Shown: positions 36,862 through 48,523 of the stretch, one piece after another
Layout of the letters: each line of letters begins with the position of its first letter
Numbering within the stretch: position 1 is the stretch's first letter
From: Phellopilus nigrolimitatus
Lineage: Eukaryota; Basidiomycota; Agaricomycetes; Hymenochaetales; Hymenochaetaceae
Assembly (NCBI GenBank): GCA_021029095.1
Contig: JAJOHG010000016.1
Span: 434,001-498,000 of the forward strand
DNA: 64,000 bases
Reading direction: 5' to 3'
The notes under the pieces: model-generated
Database searches by the model: none
Told to the model about the DNA's origin: nothing
The model's input: the letters and a program-made list of their open reading frames with translations, nothing else
Program-made: the position numbers and the translations under genes

Positions 36862-36920
36862 TGTAGGTACGTACGTACCTGCCCGCAGCGTGTGTCGGAT
36901 GTATGTAGGTACGTACGTAC
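36862..36920. repeat. Paired 17 bp direct repeat with GTAC palindromes
   Basis: TGTAGGTACGTACGTAC occurs perfectly at 36862-36878 and 36904-36920. Each copy holds nested GTAC palindromes, and the sequence between is TGTGTCGGAT-rich. This lies exactly where R block 3 stops. Confidence 0.8.
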
Positions 36921-37139
36921 GGCTGTGGCAAATATCACGTCTCGTCGATTTTCCTACTTACTCGCGAGAGTCGAGCCAAACAAGCCACGAGCATGGAACG
37001 ACGGATTGAATAGTCTCGTTAGTCCCTCCTGATTTCTTCTGAAAATAAATAAATAAAGATAGTACTTTGAGAGCAGGGACGAATGTCGAGGGGAGGGAGA
37101 CTCCCTTGCTCGGTTTACTCGTTGAAATTCCTCTCTCTG

Positions 37140-38700
37140 CTGCAGAGATCACGCATGGCTTACGTATAGATGCCGGCTTGGGCACTGTGGGAGCTCCTCG
37201 CGTCCATAAGTATCTGTGATCACTCGCCGATGCGACGCTTTCCTTACTCTTGCGCACAACAAGCAAGTTCTTCTGACGCTGTCTATCGCCCGTCCGGTCG
37301 TCTAGCAAGCGCGGGTGCGGCGATCGCGCCCGATCGCAGCGCGTCCCTCACTCCGGCGCGCGCGAGGCGAGTTCTCTTCAGCATATCTACACATTACCAT
37401 CGCTGATCGCGCGCGATCATCTCGCTCAGCGCATAGTCTCTTTTTAAAATACTTATCACAAAGTGTGCTCCTTCACCGCCGCCGCCCGTGTCGCATACCC
37501 GCCACAACGTTAGCAGGAATCAACGGAAAGCGGCACTGAGGGAAACAGACACGCCTCTCCTCGGACAGCTACTAGTTGTCGACGTCCATTATGTCGTCAA
37601 CGTTGCGGCGGTGCTACGCAAGCGGTGTGTCGAGGAGAGGCCTTGTATATATTTTGTGAAATTGCGGTCTGTTCCTTTCTTCCGACTGCTCACTCGACGA
37701 TGCACGTACGATCTCTCCAGATTACATCCCTTTGCTTCACTCTGGCGCGCAGAGGGTGAGTTTCTCTCCATCGTATCTAATCCCCGCGAAACTGATTGTC
37801 CCCGATCGCGTACGATCGCACTCCGCTCGACGCATTGTTCTATCTCGCACTTCCTTTGCCTGCCCATGCGTCACACACCCGCACCATCTAAGCCACCAGG
37901 ATGGAACGGTTCGGCACGCGCGCTCTACTTTCTTTTTCCCGTATCCGTCCTTGCTCTCTGCTTCTGACGGCGCTGCGCACCGCACATATGGTTTGCGATT
38001 GACCCTGCTCCCCGCCATCTGAGGTGAATGCCTGCGAGAGGACAGCGTGCCCCGCGCTATGCGGTGCATCTCTTCCTCCTCGCATCACGCATAATGAGTA
38101 TAGCAGCCAGATGGCGGGGTATATCGGCATCGCTGTCCCCATGCTTCGGCCACGCTCCTTCTTTTTGGTCACAGCTCTTCTTTATACATTCCCAGAGACG
38201 GGCACACCCCAGTCCCCGACCGCCTCCCCGCCATCCTGTGGTGACAGCCCGTGGGTAATCACCGTGCGCCGCGTTCTGCGGCGCTTTCTGTGCCTCACGT
38301 GCTAAAAAGGTGGTAAAACCATTGTTTTGGCGGGCTGGCGACGGACACGGGGGCCGCACCGCGTCGCGGATTCTTCGCTCCCAACGATTATGTCGAATGA
38401 GATTCGAGGGCAGCGTGTCAGTCTTGTACGCTGTGTCGTGTGTATGTATTTACCAACGAATTATATATTTATAATTGCCTCTACATGTGTGCGTCAAGCA
38501 TGAAAACGCGTCTTATCTCGGTACGACGAGACATGTCGGGTCGAGTCAGACAATATCCAATGCAGGACGCGTCAGCATCCTCAAAAACAACTTTTTTTTA
38601 TTTCTTTGCATGCGTATGTACAGGCAGAGGAAATAAGCCATCGGCTCCATCCACATGGTTGGTCTCCAGCGAAGACCATACACGCTAACAAAACCTAGTT
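37140..38700. repeat. R block 4
   Basis: Same order as R blocks 1, 2 and 5. It has CGATCGCGCCCGATCGCAG near 37321, CTGATCGCGCGCGATCAT near 37402, TTGTCCCCGATCGCGTAC near 37795, a perfect GC hairpin at 38266-38284, and TTTACCAACGAATTATATAT near 38450. It precedes array unit 2. Confidence 0.65.
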
Positions 38701-38727
38701 CCGCTGGTTTGAGAAATTGTGGACCTG

Positions 38728-39960
38728 ATTGAAATGCGGGCAGGTTCAGGGAAGAAGCAGTGGGTTATGGATTTGTCGGGAAGGTTCCGCGAAACCGTCG
38801 GCAGCGTCCATAGCATCCACGAGCGTGGCCCTGTACAGTCTCGTGCACGGTCTCCCCTCGGACTGCTTGTTCTGTGCTCACACCTCTTGCTCCGTACCAA
38901 CCGAGGACCGGCCATCCTCGGCTTCGGCATCGACGACGCGCGAGAACCGATGACCTCGCGCCAGTCAGTGCGGAATAGCCGCACAGTGCAAAGATGGAGG
39001 GGAAGACGACCCAATTACTGCCTGAGCGAACGCGTCTTAGTCTCGCGTTTCGGCAAGTAGAGTATTTGGGTAGCCTGCGTAAGGCATCAGTCTTCATCTC
39101 ACAAAAAGAGAGAACATACAGTAAGAAGAAATGTACCATGCTGTCAAGTCCGGGAGGCGACAACTCGGCCATCGTCATCTGCGAGAACGAGTAGTACAGC
39201 GCCTGGAAGATCCCAAACAAGACGTCGAACGCCTATGAGCCACATTGTACAGATTTCAGTATACCAAAAATCTGTGCTTCAGAGGTACCCCAGACGCACC
39301 AGGATTCCCAGGCGTTGTGTGCCCATGTGCCGATCGTGCCCCACAGCTAGATGAAGATGGTTGCGACAGGAAAACAGGTACAGCACCGCCGCCTCTCGAC
39401 TCTTCTTTAGGTCCGCGACATCGTCTGTGCCGAGCAAGTCGGTATCGAAGAGAGTAGTGCCAGCAGGTGGCCGGGCGCAGCTGGTTCTGGCGGGCTGGCC
39501 ATGGGGAGACGCTAACGAGGTCAGTCCGGGCGAGGACGCTGCCGAGGCCGGTGCTTGCGTGGACATGACGTAATCGATTCTTGGACACGCATCTCCTCAT
39601 TGACTCTTCATCTGCTCTACAAAAAAACGTCTACGCAACTACTGGGAAGCGCACATTCACGATAAACTCGGAACTTACATTGAAAAGAGACAACACGTCG
39701 GGCAAGGACGTAGCTTTCACGCGGACACTGCCATCTTTCTTGAAGCCCCTACTCTCACTTTGCTTTGCAGCTTCGTCTCCATTTCCATCGCGAAGAATTC
39801 GGCCCTATGAGAAGAAGTATCAATCTGGCTCGTCATCTCTGCTTCCGCCACTGGCCTTCCAATCCACCTATCTGTAGAGCACCGACTCACTGTACCAAAA
39901 GGCTTAATCTTGCCGTCGCTTCTTGAAAACTGCGTATGGTATCTGCAGCTGCGCGCTCTA
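38728..39960. repeat. Array unit 2, left flank
   Basis: 38728-38990 matches 31417-31650. 39285-39570 matches 47325-47590 (GACGCACCAG..TCCCAGGCGTTGTG, GTGCCGATCGTGC). 39670-39960 matches 31980-32280 and 47670-47990. No shared coding frame. Confidence 0.6.
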
Positions 39961-39969
39961 AATGCACAA

Positions 39970-40502
39970 TCCAGGAAGCACATTGACATTTCTAGACCTG
40001 CTCGAGGCTGTTCGCACCGGATTTAACGCTTCCTGGGACATGAAGCGCTAAAAGAAGGCTCGTTAAATGAATCACAACGTTGTAATGCATCGCATGCTTG
40101 TCTCCCCATGTCTCTTTGTTTGTCTATTGAGTGCCTCAAATCCTGAAGCACCTCGCATATTATGTTGCATTTTATGCCAATAATAGCTCGATTCGACATC
40201 TCCACACTGCAAAAGCACTAGCGCGCATCTGGAATGTCTGATCACCACAAGGGACACCGCCCATGCCTTCGAAATACGAATACCGCGAGGCAGGCTTCCG
40301 TATACACTTATTGAGGCAGGGCGGCTCGGCGATGAGGACCTCTTTCGATCCGAATTGCGTATATATACCCCCTTCTCTTCGCGGTCTCTCACTTCGTTGT
40401 CGCTACCTACGCATATGCCCGTGCGTCCCTCCTAGCTCACTTGCGCTGTTTTTAACTCACTGTCAAATCCAGGATCTCCTTCAGCGTTCGTAACCGCGCG
40501 CA
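39970..40502 (+). promoter_or_regulatory. Promoter module of array gene 2
   Basis: Equivalent of 32291-32767. TATATATA at 40360-40367, then CCCCCTTCTCTTCGCGGTCTCTCACTTCG-type text, 143 nt from TATA to ATG. Confidence 0.58.
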
Positions 40503-41634
40503 ATGTCAGACTCCAGTCGACCAACCGAGTCGACATCCCTGAACGATAGGCTCAATGCAATCTATGCCCAGATGGAAGCCGCCTTGTCTGATTCATCGAT
40601 CAGCTCTAACGCGACGGCCGACAACCTTCCTGGACCGGGTCGCTTACTGGGAAATCTCTTCATGTTTCTCGGGCGGCGCCTGGAGGCAGTAGCGAGCCGG
40701 TTCGCGGAAAAGCGCGGATATGGACCGGAGGCAAGCAGGAAGCGCTTGGCGATGATGTGCCATGATATTTTTCAATTACCGATAACACCTATCCAAGGAA
40801 CGGTGGAATTCAAGAGGAGTCAAAAGGAAGTGAAAAGGCTATTGAAATACGTCAAGTAAGTCGTTGGTTCTTATTTCGAACACTCGTAAGTAGTGAATAT
40901 GTTACTTCTCATCAAGAAGCAATTATGTGTCGAACCAGACGCTCGCACTCAAAACAATTCTGGACCTCGCAATCAACGACTATGTACGACAAACGCTCAT
41001 CGAGCTCAATGCAGCCAAGGTCTTTGGCCTAGTGGCACTTCAAGCAGAAGCAGAAAACTACGATCAACTCCTTTCCCCCAGTCGCAAGGCATTGATCTGC
41101 CTTGTTGACGTCGATATCAATGAGCTGGGGAAGAGACTTTTGGAGTTGTGTAAACAGTTGTTAACTCGTTGGTTATGGGGGCACATAAGGCTATTGGAGG
41201 GCATCATACACACACTCCGATGTCTTTTAGACAAAGCGCACTGGTAAGTTAGCAACACATTTTATAACATCTCGTCAGCCGTCCTGATGTACGTTCAAAG
41301 CTCGTTGGAGGTCTCCTTCCTCGCCTTTCGTTATATTGGAAGTGTTTCATTTCTTGTATCTCGTATCAATGGTGCTGGACTATCTTGGATGAAAATAATC
41401 GCCAACGCCCTTCTTTACGTGTTCGACCATGCTCCATCTGCCATTGAATGGTCTGTCTTCAACAGAGTATTGCTTTGGATTTATTTGGCTACCGATAAAC
41501 CAACAGAGGAAAACAGAGAATTGTTACGGGTGCTGGCGTGCGTATCTTTTTATGCACCATGCATATCTTACTCACTTCATTGCTAGGTCACGGTCAATGG
41601 GAGACGAACACGACTTATACAAGGAATATCATAG
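40503..41634 (+). CDS. Array gene 2, unrecognised helical family, intact
   Basis: Exons: 40503-40855, 40917-41243, 41301-41541, 41587-41634. They sum to 969 nt (322 aa). Intron 2 has a normal GTAAGT donor where copies 1 and 3 have GCAAGT, which fixes the splice site for the family. Order of parts: MSDSSRPTES head; acidic Ser-rich linker with DNLPGPGRLLGN; signature GRRLEAVASRFAEKRGYGP (residues 58-76); basic SQKEVKRLLKYVK; helical pairs (LALKTILDLAINDYVRQTLI and following) ending QAEAENYDQLLSPSRKALIC; exon 3 block SLEVSFLAFRYIGS..ANALLYVFDHAPSAIEWSVFN; short tail VTVNGRRTRLIQGIS. No signal peptide or membrane helix, so probably cytosolic or nuclear. The helical repeats suggest an armadillo-like scaffold (inference). 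Function unknown. Confidence 0.65.
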
Positions 41635-41839
41635 AAATCGTCGCCCTGAGTTGTACCCTCAGGAGTCACGGCCAACAGACGATCGCTCGCCAGCTCTTGG
41701 TGTCGACCTCTGAAATAAACACAGAGGTCCCACTGAGATGAGCTCGTGATGTGCAGCGACGTCGGTGGCGAAGACGGGATGGATCTTGGATAGAGGGGTT
41801 AGGCTTGAGGGGCGAGTCGAGGCTGAAGTTGGGCGAGCT

Positions 41840-42110
41840 GCAGATATATACCCGCCAGCATAATGTCTGGAACACAGAGCAATATATACACTATGAAGAA
41901 TAAAGTAACGATATCGCAGACAGGACCTTGGTGTGTGCATCTGGCCTAGGACTCTCGCGCACGCCGAGACGCATATTTGCACTGCGACGGCATGTGCGCC
42001 GTCACATGCCCCTCTTCGAGCCGGGGGAAATGCACGCAAGTGGACTGAAAGGGAACGACGCGGAAGCGAGCACGCCGGCGCGGGGGCCCAAAGCTGACAC
42101 GCCCGCGTAA
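41840..42110. repeat. Array downstream module, copy 2
   Basis: CCAGCATAATGTCTGGAACA, CACTATGAAGAATAAAGTAA and ATATCGCAGACAGGACCTTG match 33925-34010 and 49735-49820. It carries a shorter right part than copies 1 and 3. Confidence 0.55.
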
Positions 42111-43300
42111 GGCCCACTCATACTGACTTTGTCGCCACGGCCTGTGCTCGAGCATCGTCCATCTCTACGACAATCGTAGAATCTGCCGCCTTAAGGGATG
42201 CCCACCAAGCCACACACGCCTCCGTCCTTCGCATGCATGAGACAGATATAAGTACCGCATGCTTAGATCGTGCAGCGCGCCGGCTGTGGAAGACATACCT
42301 AACACGTTCAAAGAGACTGAAACGGTGTGTTTGGAACCCGGAAGCGGAAATGTATAACATAGAAGGGTAGACTCGACTTGGTAGCGTGGCGAGCTTTATG
42401 ATGGAACTTAGATCTACAGGAAACGAAACGGCGGGTCAGTAATGATTTTGCAAAAAACCATGTAAAGACGGGAGGGAAGCGAGCGAGGGGGAAAGGAATA
42501 TGACAGCACACGAAACAATAATTCAACGGAGAGAGGAAAAAGAGAGAAAAGATACCAAAATCGCAACATAACAAGAACGAGAGCAAACGACAGCAGACTC
42601 ACGACAACTCCCGTTCCTCTCGAATACACGTGTCTGCTTTGTTTCATACTAATGCTCACGGCCCCATTTCCATTCGCGTTGCCGTTATGGGGCGGAGAGG
42701 AATATTAGTTGTGGCTTAGCACACCGTTTGCATTGAGAATGAATCACAGGAGAGGCGATGTCCGAGCTCGAGATCAGTACACGGAGCAGTAAGTGTGTGT
42801 GATCCGGAAAGCTGCCGGTTCTAAATGGGTAATGCGTGCTTCGTGAGTCAAAGACATTGAGTGCGTGCTATGCGCGTAGATGCACGGAAGAACGCACCTG
42901 CACAGTCGCCACCTTTGCGCCCCTACCATGTTCCGTCTGCATCTCCGAGTCGCACAGCTGAACGCGCTGAGGGAAAGCGCGAGAACACAAGCATCGGCTC
43001 AAATTCGGACCGAGAAGGTTGTGGACTGCATTTAAGTGCTTGACCGCCCCGCCTTTCCTCGAGGTCCCAGACACGCCGGCACCTTTCTCGGCGTGACCGA
43101 GTCTTCTGCTCGATCGTGATTATTCCTTGTTCCACGGCTGATGATCATGGAATGAGCATGAGCGAGTAATGATATTGGAAAGGATAATGCGTACCGTCGG
43201 TGCTGGCAGAGCTGAGCTCGTCGCAACGACGGCACATTCTGCGCTGGCAGCACGTGCTCTCTCGCGTATGTTGCCGCTTCCGTCACTTTCGGCTTATGCC
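42111..43300. other. Mixed repeat remnants, no gene
   Basis: 42420-42680 echoes 34500-34760 (AACTCCCGTTCCTCTCGAAT, TACACGTGTCTGCTT). 42940-43110 echoes 60620-60930 (CTTTCCTCGAGGTCCCAGACA..GCCGG). 43120-43290 echoes 9300-9640. No conserved frame. Confidence 0.5.
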
Positions 43301-44829
43301 GGCTCGTACCTCCCGCCGAGTCAAGTTCCCTTTGGTATGCCACCATCCCTGATCGCGCGCGATCGTGCCCAGCCCAGCTCGTCGCTCAACCTATGCTCTC
43401 TATTAAAATACTTAATTGTGCCTCTTCGCCCCCGCTCGCGTCATTCATTCGCCACGGCATTAGCAGGAGCCAACTGGAAGCGGTGCCGAGGGCGACAGAC
43501 GAACCTGCCCTCGGTGCGCTACTAGTTTAAGTTTTTCTGTGCAAATTGTGGCGGTGCTATACAGGCGATGTGTCGCGGAGAGGCCTTGTATATATTTTCT
43601 GAATTTGCGGTCTGTTCCTTTCTTTCGATTGCTTACTCAACGGTGCACGCGCGATTTCTCCATACCGCAGCCAGCTACTTCACTCTGGCGCGCAGAAGGC
43701 GAGTCATATCTACAACCCCACCCCGCTGATCGTCTCCGATCGCACATGATCGCACTGCGTCATTCAATCTTCCACTTATGCGCTCTTACGCTGTTGCGTC
43801 CCTTTGCCAGCACGACCATATAATGGAAAAGCTCGGGACGCCCGATTACATACATGTACGGCACACATTCTTTTTCCCTTGCCCTCCACTTCGGACGACA
43901 CTGCGCATTGGCCAGATGGCTTGCGATCCCCGCCATCCGGCGGAAATTCTTGCGAGAGGACAGTGCGCCCTGCGATATACAACGCATATTTTTCTCTTCG
44001 CAACGCTCTCCTTTAACGATATGATGGCGGGGTATATCGGCATCGCTGTCCCCATGCTTATGCCACACATGTCCTTTTTTGTCACAGCTCTTCTTTATAC
44101 ATACCCAGGGACGGGCGCACCCAAGTTCTCGACCGCCTCCCCGCCATCCTGCGGTGATAGCCCATGAAGAGTCACCGTGCTCTGCGTTCTGCGGCGCTTT
44201 CTGTGCCTCACGTGCTAATTGCCCAATGAATCAACGGGCTGGCGACGGAACACGGGGTGCACGCTGCGCCGGGGATTTCTCACTCTCAAGGGATGCGTCG
44301 AATGTGATTCGGGAATGGGTGTCAGTAGTGTACGCCGTGTCGCGTGTATATGTATTTACCAACGAATGTTATATACTTTTCTTGCCTCTGCTTGTGTGCT
44401 TCAAGCATGAAAACGTGTCGAGCACCACATTGGCTCAGGATACACATCATATCCCGGTACGACGAGACGTGCCGGGGTCGATTCAGACAAGCTCGAACGC
44501 AGGACACGTCTAAATCCTCAAAAACAACTTTTTTATTTCTTCGCGTGGGTATGTACAGGCAAAGGAAATAAGCATCAGCTTCATCCACATGGCGAGTCTC
44601 CGGCGAAGATGAGATACAAGCTAACAAATGAAGATAGCTCGCTCGCGGTGGAATCGCGCCAGAAGTACGGGCTCTTTGCTCTTGACATGGGAATGGGGTC
44701 CTTGTCGCGTCCTTCGCGCCGCCGAAATGGGCAAGAAACTGCGACGGATTGGCGGCGCCGGCGGCCACGACAGCCCAACATTGCCGTATCGTGAGTCCGC
44801 CACTGTCCAGGTTTCGAATGTTCGCATCT
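43300..44829. repeat. R block 5
   Basis: Contains CTGATCGCGCGCGATCGTG near 43353, CTGATCGTCTCCGATCGCAC near 43726, a hairpin variant with a decayed left arm near 44179-44197, TTTACCAACGAATGTTATAT near 44354 and TGCGACGGATTGGCGGCGCC near 44741. It runs straight into S block copy 3, as R block 1 runs into S block copy 2. Confidence 0.65.
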
Positions 44830-46841
44830 TCAGTTATTGGCCTCGAAGCATAGTAGCCTCGAAGCATAGTAAATGTATTTAAACACATGAAGACTCGACG
44901 CTTGGCGAGAAGTTTTCGACAGACGATAAACGTCCAGCTCTAGAATTGGCTTCTTATTAGCAAGCGTGACTGCGTCGTACGCACTATGGACTCGGAAGAT
45001 GCCGACGCCTTGAAAGCGCAAGTCGCTCGCAAAGCACCTCTCGACTGCTTTCTCCCTCTCCTCTGTCTCAGTCCAAGCAAAAGCACGAAACAGATGCGCA
45101 GCATCGAAGTATGCCTTGTAACCTCCCCCATTTCTATTTCCCTTTCTTTACTCGGTATACCCTCCCCTCTGCGAGTAGTCGTCATCCTGCAATCGATCTT
45201 AATCCGCGGAGCCGGAATGGGTATATGGGCAATTTTTGGGTTCTGCATGTTCTTGCTACAACCTTGGATGCCCACATGTACGGTAGACCTAATTTCGGGT
45301 TCGCGGTACTTTCGACTTTCGACTGCAGACGACAGGCGAGCTTTACATCTTATCATTTCCTTCGGGATTTCGCCATGCATTCGGGCCTCTATCTGGCTTA
45401 GAGTGCATTACACTCTTTCATCCATAGTCTTTCTCTCTTCTCAAATCATTCTCCGTGTGTTATTCTAATGAGTTCCTTCTCTTGTTTCCAGACATCGCCC
45501 TCGATTGACTACATCTCCGGAGAGAAAGGGCATCAGCAAAGAAGAGGCACCACGATCGTGTCTGATCGCGATAACGTCCCTTGCACCTGCGCATACAAGG
45601 CGAGTTCTCTCCATTTTACCTACATATTTCCCGTCACTGATCGCCTCTGATCGTGTCTCGAGCGCACCTCGCCCCCGCTAAACTGGTCATCCCGGTTGAT
45701 TGCTCAGGTGCACCAAGTTCACGACTATCATTGGCGACGATGTGTCGGCGCTTTGTTCTCGGCCCAAACTTGGAAAGCTGCGCACACCCTTCGAGTCTGT
45801 CTCATTCACGATCCGCCGCTCCTTATCTTCTGTCCGTGCTGGAGCACGGGATCAAGATGGTCACGTGGCATCATATACACAATCCTTTTCTGCAATCGAT
45901 TCAAGACTAGAACTGACCTGTAGCGGCAAGACATTTGAGACACGACAAAGCAGAGATGAGTCAACTTACAGATAGTCTTCTTCTTCACATTCCTATTCCA
46001 TTTCCTCGTTTTCGGGCCGTCCGCCATTGTTTTGCGATTAGCCTCGACCCGTGGGACGGGGAGGAAAGGCATGCGTATTATGTGGAGTTTGCTGCCTTCA
46101 GGCTTGTCTTTCTGTAATTTATTCAGAATGCACATACATTTTTGTCCTTCCAACCTGACCGCGGTGCTTTGGGGTTGCGGAAAGCAGGCGAATCGAATCT
46201 CGCATCGTTTCTCGTCTTCTTTCTTTACGCTTTTTTCCGTTGTCGCGTCGCGCATTCATGACTACGTGCCCTCCAAGGCCCATATATTCTTCGCTTCCTT
46301 TCGCTCTCTTCCTGATCAGCACGGCTGCTGGTCATCTCTGATTGCGCGTACTTTTTCCCACCGATCTCTCCTTGCCATGTTGCCGTTACAGGGCACCTGC
46401 GTTTCATCCGCCAAAAGACTGTACGAGAGCGATGGACGCACGGACTGCTTATGTGTCAAATATCAGCTGCATGACAGTAGCTATACACACGGGCAGCGGG
46501 ATACGTGCATGTTATATCATACCTGGTGGTACACGTCGATAGATGAATGCGCGCCTATAAGAATGCTACTACCTTGCGCCCTAATTGTGTCCCGTCTCGG
46601 CTCGTCATCCCGGACGCGTTTTCGCGCAGAAGCCACGGGTACGTCCGAGCGACATGCTCTAAAGTTGGCGGGAGAAAGGGAGAAGGCCAAAGCTAGAAAC
46701 TGCAATTTGCAAAGGATCGACCTTTTCAGTTCCATCGAGCGGTTGAACAATGGTACGAGGCCTGTTCTCTTGAGAATCCTGAATCATCTTATACTAATAG
46801 GTTTACATCAACCGCTAGTGCAAGTCAAACAACAGGGCTCT
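44830..46841. repeat. S block, copy 3
   Basis: Near-identical partner of 23120-25105. CCTCGAAGCATAGTA is itself doubled at about 44845-44872. It ends at CTCTAATATATAT, where copy 2 continues into the RlpA-like gene. Confidence 0.75.
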
Positions 46842-46842
46842 A

Positions 46843-46897
<55 letters not shown>
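46842..46897. repeat. Compound microsatellite (TA)n(GA)n
   Basis: About 12 TA units followed by about 16 GA units. It separates the left and right halves of a segment that, at 25.1-26.06 kb, are separated by the RlpA-like gene. Confidence 0.95.
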
Positions 46898-46901
<4 letters not shown>

Positions 46902-47300
46902 GCTGTCTCTTTATACTGTTAATGACCTGGGTCTCAAACTTAGGTACAGATGAGCTTAGACAGAAAAGGGAAGAGGACGGAAGATTCTCACCGCCGTATG
47001 TCGCTGGCCATACGATGTTTACCGTTCCGCGGAACATTTTCAATACCAACCAAGGCCCCGACGTCGGAAATCAGTCCGACGGCTCGATTGGGCGTGGAGG
47101 CGCAGGAAGACAAGAAGGCGCCCGAGGGTAGCGATGTTTGAATATCCCGTTGCTCGCCGGACGCGTTTCATGGAGAATTGATACGCCTGGGCGGGTGGTA
47201 ATTAGTCTAGCTGTTTTAGTCTGGGCTAACTGTTCATCGTACATAACGACATATCTATCTTGAGCAGACCGGAGTTGCATGTTATATTCCTGATGTGTCA
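46898..47300. repeat. Copy of the RlpA-like gene's upstream region, without the gene
   Basis: Matches 26064-26470 in order and detail, including TGCTGTCTCTTTATACTGTT (TATA on the minus strand) and GACGACATATCTATCTTGAG-like text. No RlpA-like exon remains nearby. Confidence 0.78.
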
Positions 47301-47309
47301 GGCAGACGC

Positions 47310-48004
47310 CTCTGATATATTACTCCAGACGCACCAGAACTCCCAGGCGTTGTGCGCCCATGTGCCGATCGTGCGCCACGGCGGGATGAAGACGGTTACA
47401 CAGGGCAAATAGGTACAGTGCCGCTGCCTCTCGGCTCTTCTTTCGGTCCACAACATTGTCTGTGCCGAGAAAGTCCGTATTGGGAGACGCAATGCCAGCA
47501 GGTTGCCGGGCGCGGCATGCGGAGTGGTGAGGCCCTGCGGGGAGGCGTCGCTGAGGCCGGGGTCGGCGACCACGTGGACATGACGTAATCGATTCAACTC
47601 GCGTCTATTCGACGAAATAAGTCTACACAGCTACTGAATCAAAGATAAAGCGCACGCTCGCGATAAACTCGGGACTTACATTGGCAAAGGAAAACACCTC
47701 GTGAAACAACACAGCTTCCGCACAGACACTGCCATCGTTCTTGAAGCCCCTACTCGCTCTGCTTTGCAGCTTCATCTCCATTTCCACCGCGAAGAATTCG
47801 GCCCTATGAGAAAAAGTGTCAATCTGGCGTGCAGTGCAGAGCTCGTAATCTCTGCTTCTGCCAGTGGTCTACCAAACCCCCTATCTGTAGAGCACCGACT
47901 CGCTGTATTTAGCACCCAAAAGGTTTGATTTTGCCGTCGTTTCTTGGAATCTGCGTATGGGGCTCTGCAGCTGCGCGCTCTAAATGTGCAATCCAGGAAG
48001 CACA
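47310..48004. repeat. Array unit 3, left flank
   Basis: Matches 39275-39985 (GTGCCGATCGTGC, TGGACATGACGTAATCGATTC, CGCGAAGAATTCGGCCCTATG). The join with the inserted S segment is near 47305. Confidence 0.62.
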
Positions 48005-48523
48005 TTGACATTTCTAGACCTGCTCGAGGCGGTTTGCACCGGCTCTAACGCTTCCTGGGACCTGAAGAGCCAAACAAAGCTCGTAAAATGATTCACAACA
48101 TTGTGATACATTGCAGGCTTGTCTTCCTATCTCTCTGCATTTGTCTATTGAGTGCCTCAAGTCCTGAAGCGCCTCGCATATTATGTTGCATCCTATGCCA
48201 ATAATAGCTCGATTCGACATCTCCACACTGCAAAAGCATTAGCGCGCAACTGGAATGTCTGATCACCACAAGGGACACCGCCCATGCCTTCGAAATACGA
48301 ATACCGCGAGGCAGGCTCCCGTATACACTTATTGAGGCAGGGCGGCTCGGCGATGAGGACCTCTTTCGATCCGAATTGCGTATATATACCCCCCTTCTCT
48401 TCGTGGTCTCTCACTTCGTCGTCGATACTACGCATACGCCCGTGCGTCCTTCCTAGCTCACTCGCGCTGTTTTTAACTCACTGTCAAATCCAGGATCTCC
48501 TTCAGCTCCTGTAACTACGCGCA
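48005..48523 (+). promoter_or_regulatory. Promoter module of array gene 3
   Basis: Closest to the copy-2 promoter. TATATATA at 48381-48388, 143 nt from TATA to ATG, with the same CTCTCACTTCG initiator region. Confidence 0.58.

Noticed and set aside
46032..46922. 296-codon plus-strand frame
   Set aside because: It runs through S block copy 3 into the microsatellite (IYIYIY, ERERER). In copy 2 an indel near 24650 breaks the same frame, so it is not maintained.
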